The notes beneath the pieces were generated by a model, which was given only the letters and a program-made list of their open reading frames with translations, was not told the DNA's origin and made no database searches. Below, piece after piece: positions 1-9,876 of a stretch of 50,269 nucleotides of DNA. Each line of letters opens with the position of its first letter. The first letter of the stretch is position 1. Both the position numbers and the translations under genes were made by a program. The stretch spans positions 64,001 to 114,269 of the IMG/VR virus record IMGVR_UViG_3300020158_000005; one strand, written 5' to 3'. This DNA comes from a virus.

Positions 1-419
1 TAGCTTCACTGTTCTCAGCTACTTTAGCCCTTGGATTTGTACAACCACCCGATGATGATGATAGAAGTAAAGCTGCCTTAAGAATAACTAAAAGAATAGT
101 TGACCAATTTGTACAAGAGCTTTCTTTCTTCTACAATCCTGTAGAAATACAGAATATGCTCTCAGGGGGTATGTTCCCTGCTCTGGGTATGCTTTCAGAT
201 ATGGAAAAATTTGTTACACATTCTACAAAAGAACTGTTTGGATATGATGTTTCTAATCCATATAGAACTCCTGAAGAAGTAAGAGATTCTGCCCACCCAA
301 TTAAAATGCTCTGGAGATTATTCCCTTCCTCTGCTTTAATGAAATTCACTACAATTATTGACCCAGAGACAGCTAAAGATTATGGTATAGAATTACCACA
401 ACAGACAGCACAGAGGTAA
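1..419 (+). CDS. C-terminal part of a large phage protein, start outside window
   Basis: The frame beginning at base 3 is open from the window edge to the TAA at 417-419, giving about 138 residues. The gene therefore starts outside the window, and the ATG at 156 is internal. The fragment has a run of four Asp near residue 19 and looks mainly helical. I do not recognise the family. Its strand and its place directly before the tail-fibre genes suggest a virion or ejected protein, which is inference only. Confidence 0.6.
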   Translation, partial: ASLFSATLALGFVQPPDDDDRSKAALRITKRIVDQFVQELSFFYNPVEIQNMLSGGMFPALGMLSDMEKFVTHSTKELFGYDVSNPYRTPEEVRDSAHPIKMLWRLFPSSALMKFTTIIDPETAKDYGIELPQQTAQR

Positions 420-456
420 TAATTGCTATATTACATTTAACAATCAGATGTGTTAC

Positions 457-487
457 TTTTTTAGTAGCCTATCTAAACTTATATTTG
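457..487 (+). promoter_or_regulatory. Bacteroidota-type promoter with strong -7 box
   Basis: TATATTTG at 480-487 matches the Bacteroidota -7 consensus TAnnTTTG. The -33 position holds only a T-rich stretch (about 457-462), so that box is weak. The box ends four bases before the ATG at 492, so the transcript would be nearly or completely leaderless. Confidence 0.55.
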
Positions 488-491
488 CATT

Positions 492-3400
492 ATGTCCAAC
501 CCATCATGTTCAGTTATCCCTATTAATAACCCATGTCCTACATCACCTGATAGTAAGTGTGTGGTGTATACAGGTGCTATTTTACCAAACTTAGGGGTAA
601 ATACTAATGAAAGGTTACAATCTATATTACAAAAAATAGACGAGTTAGTAGGGATTAATTTTACTGCCACTCTAGCATCTCTGTACGATGTGCATCTTGT
701 AAACCCATTAAATGGTCAATTATTATCATATGATGGTACTTTACATAAATGGATAAACATCACTCCTGTATATCAGAAACCTTTATCACTTACTACTTTA
801 GGAAATAGTGGTAGTTCTTCTCTTATAGCTGACGTATTAAATGTTCCCACATATACACTTTCTGGGCTTGGTGGTGTACCTTTATCTCGTACTATCACTA
901 TAAATGGCACAACTTACGACTTAAGTGCTGATAGAGTGTTTGTTACAGGTAGTTTAACAAATTTCTCTGCAAACAATTTCTCTCCTTTATTTAATACATC
1001 TGTTTCCACATCTACTACCACTCCTGTTTTGAGCTTTACAGCTATACCACAGGTAGGTAATAAGATATATGCATCCCCAGATGGTGCTACAGGAATCCCT
1101 TTATTTAGAAGTTTAGTTCCTTTAGATATTCCTGCATTAAACTATGTTACTTCTGTAGGTGCTAGTGGTCCATTAGTTTCTTCAGGAGGATTAACACCAT
1201 CTATTAGCATTCCTAAAGCAACAACCACTATAAGTGGTTATTTATCTGCTACAGATTTTAATGTATTTAATAATAAAGAAGGGGCTATTGTAGTAGGTAA
1301 TATTAATCAATATTGGAGAGGAGATAAATCTTTCCAAAATCTTGATACATTAGCTGTAACAGAAAATATAAATCTGTATTATACAGATGCTCGTTCTAGG
1401 GCAGCTATTTCTGCAGGAGCAGGAATTTTGTATAATCCCACTACAGGAGTTATATCAGCTTCAGCTTCTTCTGTAACAATATCGGCAGGTGCAGGTATAT
1501 CTATAACAGGAACCTATCCCAATTTTACAATAGCTTCCACTATTACGCAATATACAGATGCACTTGCTAGATTAACTATAAGTAGTTCTATTACAGCTAT
1601 CACTTATAATAATCTCACAGGTGTATTTAGTCTTACAGCAGGATATGGTATACCAACTACTACAGAAATAGCAGCTTGGAATGCTCTTGTTACTATGACT
1701 TATCCTGCAGCAGGTATTGCTGTATCAACAGGAACAGGATGGGGAACATCTATAATAGATAATTCAGCTAATTGGAACACAGCATATTCTTGGGGTAATC
1801 ATGCACTAGCAGGATACTTTCTTGCAGCTAATTTTAATAGTTCTTTTGATACTAGATTAGCACTAAAGACTACTACAGATTTAGCTGAGGGTACTAATTT
1901 ATATTTTACAAATAGTAGAGCAATAAATTCTACTCTTACAGGATATATATCAGGGGCAGGAACTATCTCAGCTACAGATAGTATATTAAGTGCCATACAA
2001 AAATTGAATGGTAATATCACTGCATTAACAACAGGTGTCTCAAGTGTATTTGGTAGGACAGGAACTGTAGTAGCAGTTAGTGGAGATTATAATACAAGTC
2101 AGGTAACAGAGAATACAAATCTTTATTATACAGACGCAAGAGCAAGAGCTTCTATATCCCTAACAGTTACAGGTAATAATGGAGCAAGTAGCTATAGTAA
2201 TACTACAGGAATACTTAATATACCAACATATACCTTAAGTGGTTTATCAGGTCAACCATTAAATAACAACTTAACTTCTTTATCAGGACTATCCTATGCA
2301 TCCTTAGCTTTTGTTAAGATGTCTGCATCAGGAACATTTACTCTTGATACAAATACTTATCTTACAGGTAACCAAACAATTACTCTTTCAGGAGATGTAA
2401 CAGGTTCAGGTACTACAAGTATAGCAACTACAATTGGAGCAGGTAAGGTAACTAATACAATGTTAGTTAACTCCTCTTTCTACATAGGAACTACTCTTAT
2501 TCCACTTGGTAGAGCTAGTTTGGCACAATCCTTAACAGGTATTACATCTATAGATGGAAGTGCAGCTACTCTTACTACAGGAAGAACAATTTCAGGTACA
2601 GGAGAAGCTACATTTACAACAGGTGCTTTTGATGGTAGTGCAGCAGTATCAGGTAGTGTAACATTACTTAACTCTGCTGTTACAGGTAAAGTTCTTACAG
2701 GACTTAATCTTTCTTCAGGTGGTACAATTTTAGCTACAGATAGTATACTGGTAGCATTTGGAAGAGTACAAAATCAAATATCAGCTCTTGCAGGAGGTGT
2801 AACCTATCAAGGTGTATGGAATGCAAGTACTAATACTCCAACTATTACTTCTTCTGTAGGAACTAAAGGATACTATTATGTAGTATCTGTTACTGGGTCT
2901 ACTAATATAGATGGTATCAGTGATTGGAAATTAGGTGACTGGATTATTTTTAATGGTACTACTTGGGATAAAGTAGATAATACAGATGCAGTATCAAGTG
3001 TAAATGGATTTACAGGAGCAGTATCTCTTACTACAGCAAATATATCTGAGGTAACAAATCTTTATTATCTTGATAGTAGAGCTAGGGCAGCAATATCTTT
3101 AACTACTACAGGTAATTCAGGGGCTGCTACATATAATAACACCACAGGAGTCTTTAATATTCCTACATATACATTTGATGGTCTTTCTCCTATGACTACA
3201 GCAGGAGATATGATTTATGGTGGAGTAGCAGGAGCAGCAACTAGACTTGGAATTGGCGGAGCAAATACAGTACTTCATGGTGGTGCAAGTGCTCTTTCTT
3301 GGAGTGCAGTGGTAGAAGCAGATATATCCTTATCTAATAACGTAACTAATAACGTTACTACAACTAGACATGGATTTGTACCTATTCTACCTAATAATGC

Positions 3401-3929
3401 CACCCTATTCTTTAATGGTCAAGGTAATTTTACTACTCCTAGTGGACTTAGTATTAATAACTCTTACTCACAAACAGGATTCTCAGGAACTACAGTAACT
3501 GTAGTGCATAATTGGGGAGCATATCCTGTAGTACAAGTAGTGGATAGTACAGGTGCTGTAATAATCCCAATGAGTATTGTTAATAATACGCTAAATGATT
3601 TTACAGTAACATTTTCTAGTGCACATACAGGAACTGTAATAGCTTCTGTAGGTGGTCCACAACCACAAGCGGTATCTGTAGTAACTTCAAACTACTCTGT
3701 ATTGACTACAGATAGAATTGTTAAGGTGACAACAGTAGGTATTATAGTAACACTTCCTACAGCTGTAGGTAATACAGGTAGAGAGTTCTTAATTAACAAC
3801 ACTACAGCAGGAAACATTTTCTTAACAACAACTAGTTCACAAACTATTAATAATCAAATCACACAAACAATTCCTCCTTATTCAACACTAGATGTATATT
3901 CAGATGGTGCAGGATATTGGATTGTATAA
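492..3929 (+). CDS. Large repetitive tail-fibre protein (1145 aa)
   Basis: This long, Gly/Ser/Thr/Asn-rich, Cys-poor protein has the composition of a trimeric beta-rich phage fibre. It contains at least four copies of an NLY(Y/F)TDARAR-like motif, at about residues 290, 466, 539 and 852, each following a T-E-N or E-V/G-T-N turn. There are also several copies of a short unit of the form NIPTYTLSGL. The C-terminus (about residues 1060-1145) is a compact beta module ending DGAGYWIV, similar to capping domains of other fibres. A module near residues 590-660 recurs in the 840-aa fibre downstream. It has its own promoter and is followed after 12 bases by the next structural gene. The role as a distal fibre or receptor-binding protein is inferred from composition and context. 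Confidence 0.75.
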   Translation: MSNPSCSVIPINNPCPTSPDSKCVVYTGAILPNLGVNTNERLQSILQKIDELVGINFTATLASLYDVHLVNPLNGQLLSYDGTLHKWINITPVYQKPLSLTTLGNSGSSSLIADVLNVPTYTLSGLGGVPLSRTITINGTTYDLSADRVFVTGSLTNFSANNFSPLFNTSVSTSTTTPVLSFTAIPQVGNKIYASPDGATGIPLFRSLVPLDIPALNYVTSVGASGPLVSSGGLTPSISIPKATTTISGYLSATDFNVFNNKEGAIVVGNINQYWRGDKSFQNLDTLAVTENINLYYTDARSRAAISAGAGILYNPTTGVISASASSVTISAGAGISITGTYPNFTIASTITQYTDALARLTISSSITAITYNNLTGVFSLTAGYGIPTTTEIAAWNALVTMTYPAAGIAVSTGTGWGTSIIDNSANWNTAYSWGNHALAGYFLAANFNSSFDTRLALKTTTDLAEGTNLYFTNSRAINSTLTGYISGAGTISATDSILSAIQKLNGNITALTTGVSSVFGRTGTVVAVSGDYNTSQVTENTNLYYTDARARASISLTVTGNNGASSYSNTTGILNIPTYTLSGLSGQPLNNNLTSLSGLSYASLAFVKMSASGTFTLDTNTYLTGNQTITLSGDVTGSGTTSIATTIGAGKVTNTMLVNSSFYIGTTLIPLGRASLAQSLTGITSIDGSAATLTTGRTISGTGEATFTTGAFDGSAAVSGSVTLLNSAVTGKVLTGLNLSSGGTILATDSILVAFGRVQNQISALAGGVTYQGVWNASTNTPTITSSVGTKGYYYVVSVTGSTNIDGISDWKLGDWIIFNGTTWDKVDNTDAVSSVNGFTGAVSLTTANISEVTNLYYLDSRARAAISLTTTGNSGAATYNNTTGVFNIPTYTFDGLSPMTTAGDMIYGGVAGAATRLGIGGANTVLHGGASALSWSAVVEADISLSNNVTNNVTTTRHGFVPILPNNATLFFNGQGNFTTPSGLSINNSYSQTGFSGTTVTVVHNWGAYPVVQVVDSTGAVIIPMSIVNNTLNDFTVTFSSAHTGTVIASVGGPQPQAVSVVTSNYSVLTTDRIVKVTTVGIIVTLPTAVGNTGREFLINNTTAGNIFLTTTSSQTINNQITQTIPPYSTLDVYSDGAGYWIV

Positions 3930-3941
3930 AAATAAACTATT

Positions 3942-6179
3942 ATGTCATATTTCACACAAGTTAGTTATTCAGATACAGGTTCTTTAGATGCGTTCTCAAG
4001 ATTAAGAACATCTAATCCTGAAACTTTATTTGCTGTTCAATCTCAATATGATACCAATCCTATAGAGATGGAAGGAGGATTTATAGGTACAGGAACTGCT
4101 GCTCCAACTTATAGCACTTCTACAAGAATGGTTGCATTGACAGCTACTGCTGGTACAGGAAGTGTATTTTATCAATCCTATCAATATAGTTCATATCAAC
4201 CAGGTAAAGCATTAAAACATGGAGAACCTGTTTTAACTGTTAATGGGTGGGTTAACATTGAAGATATAAAACTTGGAGATACTATCTTTGATGGACTAGG
4301 TAAAGAAACTAAAGTTATAGGTGTTTTTCCACAAGGAGAAAGAAAAATCTATAGAATCACTTTTGATGATGGTACTCATGTAGATTGTGATGGAGAACAT
4401 CTTTGGAAAACCATTGTAAGATGGGAAGGTAAAGCAGGTCAAGAAAGAGTATTAACTACTAATCAAATGTTAGACGAACATGGGGAAGTATCATCATCTT
4501 ATAACAGATGGAGAATACCTGCATCACCAGTACTTGAAATAACTGAAAAACCTGTTCCTATAGATGCTTATACATTAGGTGCTATTTTAGGAGATGGCAG
4601 TATAGATAAAAAATCTAGTTTTGTTCAATTTACTACAGCAGATTTAGAGATACTTTCTTATTTAAAGTGTGATATTAGTAAGTACGAGGCTAAGTATCAA
4701 TATGGGTTATTAGGTTTAGCAGAAAGTATTAGAACTTTAAAATTAGATAATACTAATTTTTTAACTAAATTTGTTCCTAACGAATATTTATATAACTCAA
4801 AAGAGATTAGATTAGCAATTTTACAGGGACTGATGGATACAGATGGTACTGTAGATAAAGTAGATGGCACTACTGAATACAACTCAGCCAGTAAACAATT
4901 AGCGGAAGATGTTGCATTTTTAGTTCGTTCATTAGGTGGGCAAGCAAAAATAAAAATAAAAGAAGCTAGTTATAAGAATGAAGATGGGGATAAGGTTAAA
5001 TGTTCTGACAGTTATAGAGTAAGAGTAATAATGCCTATTTGTCCATTTAAACTAGAGAGAAAATCATTCTATTGGAAGCCTAGAACTAGAATTTCTTTTG
5101 ATAGATATATTCATTCTATTAAAGAGCTTGGGGATTACCAAGCAACTTGTATAAGAGTAGAATCAGAAGACCATACATTCTTAACTAGAAATAATATAGT
5201 TACTCACAATAGTCAATTTATAGCTTTAACAGGTGTAGTAGGTACAGGTGTTGCAGGAGCTGTAGTTGATTATGGATATGGTGATAGTTTGAATGGTATA
5301 TTTTTAAGACAAAGTGGAACTACTATGCAAGTAGTACAAAGAAGTAATACTTCAGGAGCTGTAGTAGAAACAGTTATATCTCAATCTGCTTGGAATTTAG
5401 ATAAAATGGATGGTACAGGTAACTCAGGAATCACTTTTGATGTTACAAAAGCATTTATTCTTATAATGGATTTACAATTCCTTGGAATGGGTAGAGTAAG
5501 ATTTGGATTTGATATAAATGGAGTAGTATATTATTTTCATCAAATATTTAATGCTAACGTACTTGCTGTACCTTATATGCAACAAGCTACACTTCCTATC
5601 AGTGTTACCTTGACTACTACTGCTACTATAGCTACTAAAACATGTTATTTTAAATGTGCTACAGTACAGTCTGAAGGTGGTAGTTTACAAAACTTTGGGT
5701 ATAACTTTGCTACCCCTGAAGGAACTGTAACTGCAGGTAATGGAGCTAGAACATCTTTATTAGCTCTTAGACCATTAACAACATTTAATGGAATTCCTAA
5801 TAGGTCTCAAATTATTCTTGGAAATCTAGCAATAGCTGTTACAGGAACATCTCCTATATTCTGGGAATTATGTACAGGTGCTGTTTATACAGTAGCTCCT
5901 ACATTTGCTAGTGTAAATGCTGCTAACTCTTCTACACAATATGGTACAGGTGGAACATTTGGTAATTTAACAACAGGTCAGGTAATAGCTTCAGGATATG
6001 TAACAGGTTCAGGAGCAGGAGCAGCAGGAGTATCAAGTCCTACTATTTCACTACATAATCCAATTGCTCTTAATAGAGCAGGTGCTGTAACAGCTTTAGG
6101 TACACTTAGTTTACTTGTATCAGGAATAGGAGGTAATAGTGCAACTAGAGCATCATTTAACTTTGCAGAAATACGTTGA
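3942..6179 (+). CDS. Virion structural protein interrupted by an intein
   Basis: The 745-aa precursor has three parts: an N-extein (residues 1-89), an intein (90-423) and a C-extein (424-745). Joining the exteins restores SYQPGK-SQFIALTG, a junction that resembles a family of beta-rich phage virion proteins with a conserved YQxGKSQ motif followed by W-N-x-D-K-x-D-G and G-x-GRVRFGF. Those last two motifs are also present here. The mature protein would be about 411 aa. Its neighbours are fibres on the same strand, so a tail or baseplate-adjacent structural role is likely. The extein family assignment is from memory of motif pattern, not a search. Confidence 0.7.
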   Translation: MSYFTQVSYSDTGSLDAFSRLRTSNPETLFAVQSQYDTNPIEMEGGFIGTGTAAPTYSTSTRMVALTATAGTGSVFYQSYQYSSYQPGKALKHGEPVLTVNGWVNIEDIKLGDTIFDGLGKETKVIGVFPQGERKIYRITFDDGTHVDCDGEHLWKTIVRWEGKAGQERVLTTNQMLDEHGEVSSSYNRWRIPASPVLEITEKPVPIDAYTLGAILGDGSIDKKSSFVQFTTADLEILSYLKCDISKYEAKYQYGLLGLAESIRTLKLDNTNFLTKFVPNEYLYNSKEIRLAILQGLMDTDGTVDKVDGTTEYNSASKQLAEDVAFLVRSLGGQAKIKIKEASYKNEDGDKVKCSDSYRVRVIMPICPFKLERKSFYWKPRTRISFDRYIHSIKELGDYQATCIRVESEDHTFLTRNNIVTHNSQFIALTGVVGTGVAGAVVDYGYGDSLNGIFLRQSGTTMQVVQRSNTSGAVVETVISQSAWNLDKMDGTGNSGITFDVTKAFILIMDLQFLGMGRVRFGFDINGVVYYFHQIFNANVLAVPYMQQATLPISVTLTTTATIATKTCYFKCATVQSEGGSLQNFGYNFATPEGTVTAGNGARTSLLALRPLTTFNGIPNRSQIILGNLAIAVTGTSPIFWELCTGAVYTVAPTFASVNAANSSTQYGTGGTFGNLTTGQVIASGYVTGSGAGAAGVSSPTISLHNPIALNRAGAVTALGTLSLLVSGIGGNSATRASFNFAEIR
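4209..5210 (+). mobile_element. Intein with LAGLIDADG endonuclease domain (Ala1 type)
   Basis: This intein covers residues 90-423 of the structural protein. The splicing block A starts at Ala-Leu-Lys-His-Gly-Glu-Pro-Val, so the first residue is Ala rather than Cys or Ser. Block B is visible as DGTHVDCDGEHLW. Two dodecapeptide endonuclease motifs are present: LGAILGDGS (about residue 210) and LAILQGLMDTDG (about 289). The end reads HTFLTRNNIVTHN followed by Ser+1, a canonical His-Asn/Ser C-junction. Ala1 inteins are known to splice by direct attack of the +1 nucleophile on the N-junction. The endonuclease motifs keep their acidic residues, so it may be active. Confidence 0.88.
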
Positions 6180-6183
6180 GCCA

Positions 6184-6211
6184 TTAAACTTTTTTATAAT
6201 ATAAAGTTTAA
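6184..6211 (+). terminator. AT-rich inverted repeat, possible terminator
   Basis: Nine-base arms TTAAACTTT (6184-6192) and AAAGTTTAA (6203-6211) flank a 10-base AT loop. They sit in the 46-base gap between two structural genes. There is no GC core, so it could equally be an RNA-processing or stability element. Confidence 0.4.
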
Positions 6212-6225
6212 ATTAATAATACACA

Positions 6226-8748
6226 ATGAAAATAGATAGTCCTAAAATAGAAAATCTCATAACAAATGGTTTTGTAAAGACTTCAGGAAGTGATGGAACA
6301 CTTTCTGTAGATACTACAGCGTATCAACCACTATTAACCCCTGCTGCTTTAACTAAAGTGGATGATACCAACGTAACTATTATATTGGGTGGGACTCCTG
6401 CAACTTCTTTATTACAAGCAGTATCTATCACACTTGGTTGGACAGGTACTCTTGCTGATGCTAGAATAGCTTCTGCTGCCACATGGAATGCAAAACAAGT
6501 AGCATATACAAATTTAACTACTATAGGCTCTTTAGCAAATGCTAATGGATTTTTAAGACAAAATGGTAGTGGAGTTTTTTCTTATGATACAAATACTTAT
6601 TACTTAGCATCAAATCCAAATAGTTATACAAGTAATTTAGGTACTGTCACTAGTGTTTCTATGACTGTACCCACTGGATTAACTATTTCAGGTAGTCCAA
6701 TAACTACGTCAGGTACATTAGCTCTTACTCTTACAACAGGATATTCTATTCCTACTACAGCAAGTCAGTCTAATTGGGATGCTGCTTATTCTGCTAGAAT
6801 AACTACTCTTACAGTAATAGGAAGTAGTGGTAGTGCTACATTAGTAGGTCAAACATTAAACATTCCTACTTATACGCTCGCTGGTTTAGGTGGGCAACCT
6901 TTAAATACAAACCTTACTTCTTTATCAGCCCTATCTTATACGTCAGCCTCATTCGTTAAAATGACGGCTGCAGGTACGTTTGCTTTAGATACTAATACTT
7001 ATCTTACTGCCAATCAGACTATTACTCTTTCAGGTGATGTTTCAGGTAGTGGAACAACTGCTATTACAACTACACTAGCTTCCATTATAACAGCAGGTGG
7101 ACCTACAGGAAGTTCTTCTGTAGTACCCGTAATAACATACGATGCTAAGGGTAGACTTACTGCTGTATCTACAGCCACCATAACACCTGCATCTATTGGA
7201 GCATCACCTTTAGCAGGTTCATCCTCCATAACAACAGTAGGTACTCTCTCTAGTGGGAGTATTCCTTATAGTTTATTGAGTGGTACTATTCCAACTTGGA
7301 ATCAGAATACAACTGGAACGGCTGCGAATGTAACCTTTAACAATGTTACAGGTGGTTCAAGTTATCCAGTATTATTGAATAGTACAAATTCAGTTGGCTA
7401 TAATGCAACTGTATTTGTAAACTTAGTTAATGGCTCTTTAAATGCAACTACTTTTATTGGAGCAGGAAATTCATTGACATCATTACCAACTAATACTGCT
7501 TTATATCCTACATTAAATCAAAATACAAGTGGAACTGCTGCAATTGCAACAACATTTGGAGGTTCTACTGCAAATTTTGGTACTGCTGTTACTCCTGTTA
7601 ATATTGTTGCCCAACAATCAGGCGGTTCATTGGGCGTAGTAGCAGTTGCAGGGCTTCAATCTTTTCTTGGACTTGGTTCTAACGCTTATACTTCTACTGC
7701 TTATTTGCCTTTAACTGGCGGAACTTTGACAGGGGGATTAACAGGAACAAGTGCGAGTTTTAGTTCTAGCGGTAATACATTCACAATTCAAAATAATGGA
7801 GGTGGAGATAATCTAATTCTAAATAAAGGTACTGGGTCGTCTATAATTCTTAATAAAACAAATACTACTGCTCAAAGTTGGGCTATTGCCGCCGACCCTA
7901 ATTTTAGAATTTCAGATGCAACTGCATCAACAAATCCTTTTACAATTACATTAGGAACAGGAGCAGCTACATTTAGTAGTAGTGTAACTGCTAAAACATT
8001 TTCAACATCCTCTGTTATCAATCCACCAAGTTCGGGCGTAACAACAGGAGTAAGTATAGGTTTTGATGCAAACCACGAATGGGGATGGATTCAATCAACA
8101 AGAAATAGTGCAAGTGAAATAAGAAATTTATTTATACAGCCTTTAGGTGGTAATACATCTTTTGGTGCAACTCAAACTATAACTTTTACAAGTGCAGGAG
8201 CAGCTACATTTAGTAGTAGTGTTCAAGCCACTTCAATGTCTATTGGTATTGCACCACAAACCGATAAACTATTTATTTATAATGAAAGTGGTACAAATAC
8301 AGGAGAAACTATTCAACAAGATGGAACAGGCGATATTTTTAGGGCAAATGGAAATAGTGGGGCTAATAGGTTTACAATTACTCAAGCAGGAGTAGTATCA
8401 ATATTAGCCACCACCGCTTCAACAAGCACAACAACAGGTGCATTAGTTGTAAGTGGGGGTGTGGGGGTTGGAGGTAATGTATATGCAACAGGCTTCTACA
8501 ACTCTTCTGATGCTATATTAAAAAATGTTTTATCTAGAGATGGAGATGTAGTATATTTTAATTGGAAGGATAAGAGAGATAATCTACTACATATAGGATA
8601 TATTGCACAGGAGATGCTTAGTGTATATCCAAATCAAGTAAGTGGTGTGGAAGGTTCTTACAGTGTTAATTACACTGAGATATTAGTAGATAAAGTAAGA
8701 AGATTAGAAAATAAAGTTTTAGAACTTGAAAAATTATTGAATATATGA
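6226..8748 (+). CDS. Tail fibre with C-terminal S74-type chaperone domain (840 aa)
   Basis: The first ~740 residues are repetitive, Gly/Ser/Thr-rich fibre sequence. The last ~85 residues carry the hallmarks of a Peptidase_S74/intramolecular chaperone domain: NSSDAILKNV at the start (the conserved Ser-Asp and Leu-Lys), then HIGYIAQEML, SVNYTEILVDKV, and a terminal leucine-zipper-like coil RRLENKVLELEKLL. In this family the domain trimerises the fibre and then cuts itself off just before the S-D motif. Residues ~225-275 are nearly the same as a module of the 1145-aa fibre. The stop overlaps the next start (ATGA at 8745-8748), indicating translational coupling. Confidence 0.82.
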   Translation: MKIDSPKIENLITNGFVKTSGSDGTLSVDTTAYQPLLTPAALTKVDDTNVTIILGGTPATSLLQAVSITLGWTGTLADARIASAATWNAKQVAYTNLTTIGSLANANGFLRQNGSGVFSYDTNTYYLASNPNSYTSNLGTVTSVSMTVPTGLTISGSPITTSGTLALTLTTGYSIPTTASQSNWDAAYSARITTLTVIGSSGSATLVGQTLNIPTYTLAGLGGQPLNTNLTSLSALSYTSASFVKMTAAGTFALDTNTYLTANQTITLSGDVSGSGTTAITTTLASIITAGGPTGSSSVVPVITYDAKGRLTAVSTATITPASIGASPLAGSSSITTVGTLSSGSIPYSLLSGTIPTWNQNTTGTAANVTFNNVTGGSSYPVLLNSTNSVGYNATVFVNLVNGSLNATTFIGAGNSLTSLPTNTALYPTLNQNTSGTAAIATTFGGSTANFGTAVTPVNIVAQQSGGSLGVVAVAGLQSFLGLGSNAYTSTAYLPLTGGTLTGGLTGTSASFSSSGNTFTIQNNGGGDNLILNKGTGSSIILNKTNTTAQSWAIAADPNFRISDATASTNPFTITLGTGAATFSSSVTAKTFSTSSVINPPSSGVTTGVSIGFDANHEWGWIQSTRNSASEIRNLFIQPLGGNTSFGATQTITFTSAGAATFSSSVQATSMSIGIAPQTDKLFIYNESGTNTGETIQQDGTGDIFRANGNSGANRFTITQAGVVSILATTASTSTTTGALVVSGGVGVGGNVYATGFYNSSDAILKNVLSRDGDVVYFNWKDKRDNLLHIGYIAQEMLSVYPNQVSGVEGSYSVNYTEILVDKVRRLENKVLELEKLLNI

Positions 8749-9524
8749 GTTGGGCAGGACTAGCACAAAATCAAGCAGTGTCTTGGAGAGACTTACAAGA
8801 TGCAATAACAAATGGTTATTTTGCAGCAGGAGGTACAGGTATATCTGTAAATGACCAGTGTATTTATAAAAGCCTAGCTACAATACCTAACTATGTAGCT
8901 ATTAATACAGCATGGAGTACTTATGCTTCTAGAGCTACTAATGATTTATTACTAAAACGTGATTTCTGTCCTTATTATAGTTATACTATTTATGTATCTT
9001 TATATCACACTACTTTTACAGGTTATACAAGTTCAGCTCTTGCTTGTGCCCACGCAGGAACTACTATAACAATATATAGTCCTTCTAGTAGTATTACAGC
9101 AGGAGCTAAATTATATTATTTTGATGCTACATCTAATGGGTTTTTTCCATTTGGATTAAATAATACTAATGATTGGTTTTATGATTTAGCAGGTGATAAA
9201 GCTGTTCAAATGGGAACATCTTTTACCAATACTGTAGCAGGAACAACAGCTTGTATAACTTATACTACTTGGTTGAAAAATGGAGGTATAAGTTATGCTA
9301 GTACATCTGCTGCTTGTGCTGCTGGTACTGGTGGACCTACCTTATATAGTAGTATATCAGGAATGGTAACAAGTGTAACTACCTTTTATACTAATACCGC
9401 ATTAACTACACCATTTAATGGGGGTGGTTTGATTTGGAGTGTTAGCCTTGGTCCTACATACACAAGTAAATATGCAGCAACAATTAATAGTAGTGGTGTA
9501 GTAACTTCTTATACAACTTGTTAA
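8745..9524 (+). CDS. Probable tail-associated adhesin (259 aa)
   Basis: The protein begins with MSWAGLAQNQAVSWRDLQ and continues as aromatic and Thr/Ser-rich beta sequence, with several Cys residues at the end of short repeats (about 88, 168, 190). The C-terminal ~45 residues contain TTPFNGGGLIW followed by a beta hairpin and end in SYTTC. I do not know a named family, although similar Cys-ending proteins occur beside fibres in Bacteroidota phages. The ATGA overlap with the fibre gene argues that the two products act together, so a tip adhesin is a reasonable guess. Confidence 0.55.
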   Translation: MSWAGLAQNQAVSWRDLQDAITNGYFAAGGTGISVNDQCIYKSLATIPNYVAINTAWSTYASRATNDLLLKRDFCPYYSYTIYVSLYHTTFTGYTSSALACAHAGTTITIYSPSSSITAGAKLYYFDATSNGFFPFGLNNTNDWFYDLAGDKAVQMGTSFTNTVAGTTACITYTTWLKNGGISYASTSAACAAGTGGPTLYSSISGMVTSVTTFYTNTALTTPFNGGGLIWSVSLGPTYTSKYAATINSSGVVTSYTTC

Positions 9525-9874
9525 TGAAAGCAATAATTAAAATAGGAGAATGGAAGTTATTTGGTGCTAGGACAGTAGGTCTAACATTATATCCATACAT
9601 CTTCTTAAGAAAATCCTACTTTGATAGAATGCCTAAAATTGTACTTGATAATACAATTAGACATGAAACAATTCATATAAAACAACAAGCTGAATTATTA
9701 GTACTACCATTTTATATATGGTATGTGGTAGAATATGTAATTAAATTTTTTAAATACGGAGCATACGCTTATGAAAACCTTTCTTTTGAAAGAGAAGCTT
9801 ACCAAAATGAAAAAGATGAAAATTACCTATCTACTAGAAAACCTTGGTCTTTTATTAAATATTTAACTAAATAA
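9524..9874 (+). CDS. HExxH metallopeptidase-like small membrane protein
   Basis: Residues ~46-50 form HETIH in the context RHETIHIKQQAELL, the zinc-binding helix of gluzincin-like peptidases. It is followed by a hydrophobic stretch (LPFYIWYVVEYVIKFF) that could lie in the membrane. A downstream FEREAYQNEKD offers candidate third-ligand Glu residues. I chose the ATG at 9524, which overlaps the preceding stop (TAATG), over the TTG six bases upstream. Its position before a lipoprotein and a holin-like gene allows a part in envelope entry or lysis, but the substrate is unknown. Confidence 0.6.
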   Translation: MKAIIKIGEWKLFGARTVGLTLYPYIFLRKSYFDRMPKIVLDNTIRHETIHIKQQAELLVLPFYIWYVVEYVIKFFKYGAYAYENLSFEREAYQNEKDENYLSTRKPWSFIKYLTK

Positions 9875-9876
9875 AA

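Noticed and set aside
1799-2020. Minus-strand frame within the fibre gene
   Set aside because: It lies wholly opposite a well-supported coding region and has no signals of its own.
492-9524. CRISPR or true DNA tandem repeats in the fibre genes
   Set aside because: The repeats are at protein level, with variable spacing and diverged codons. No regular repeat-spacer structure is present.
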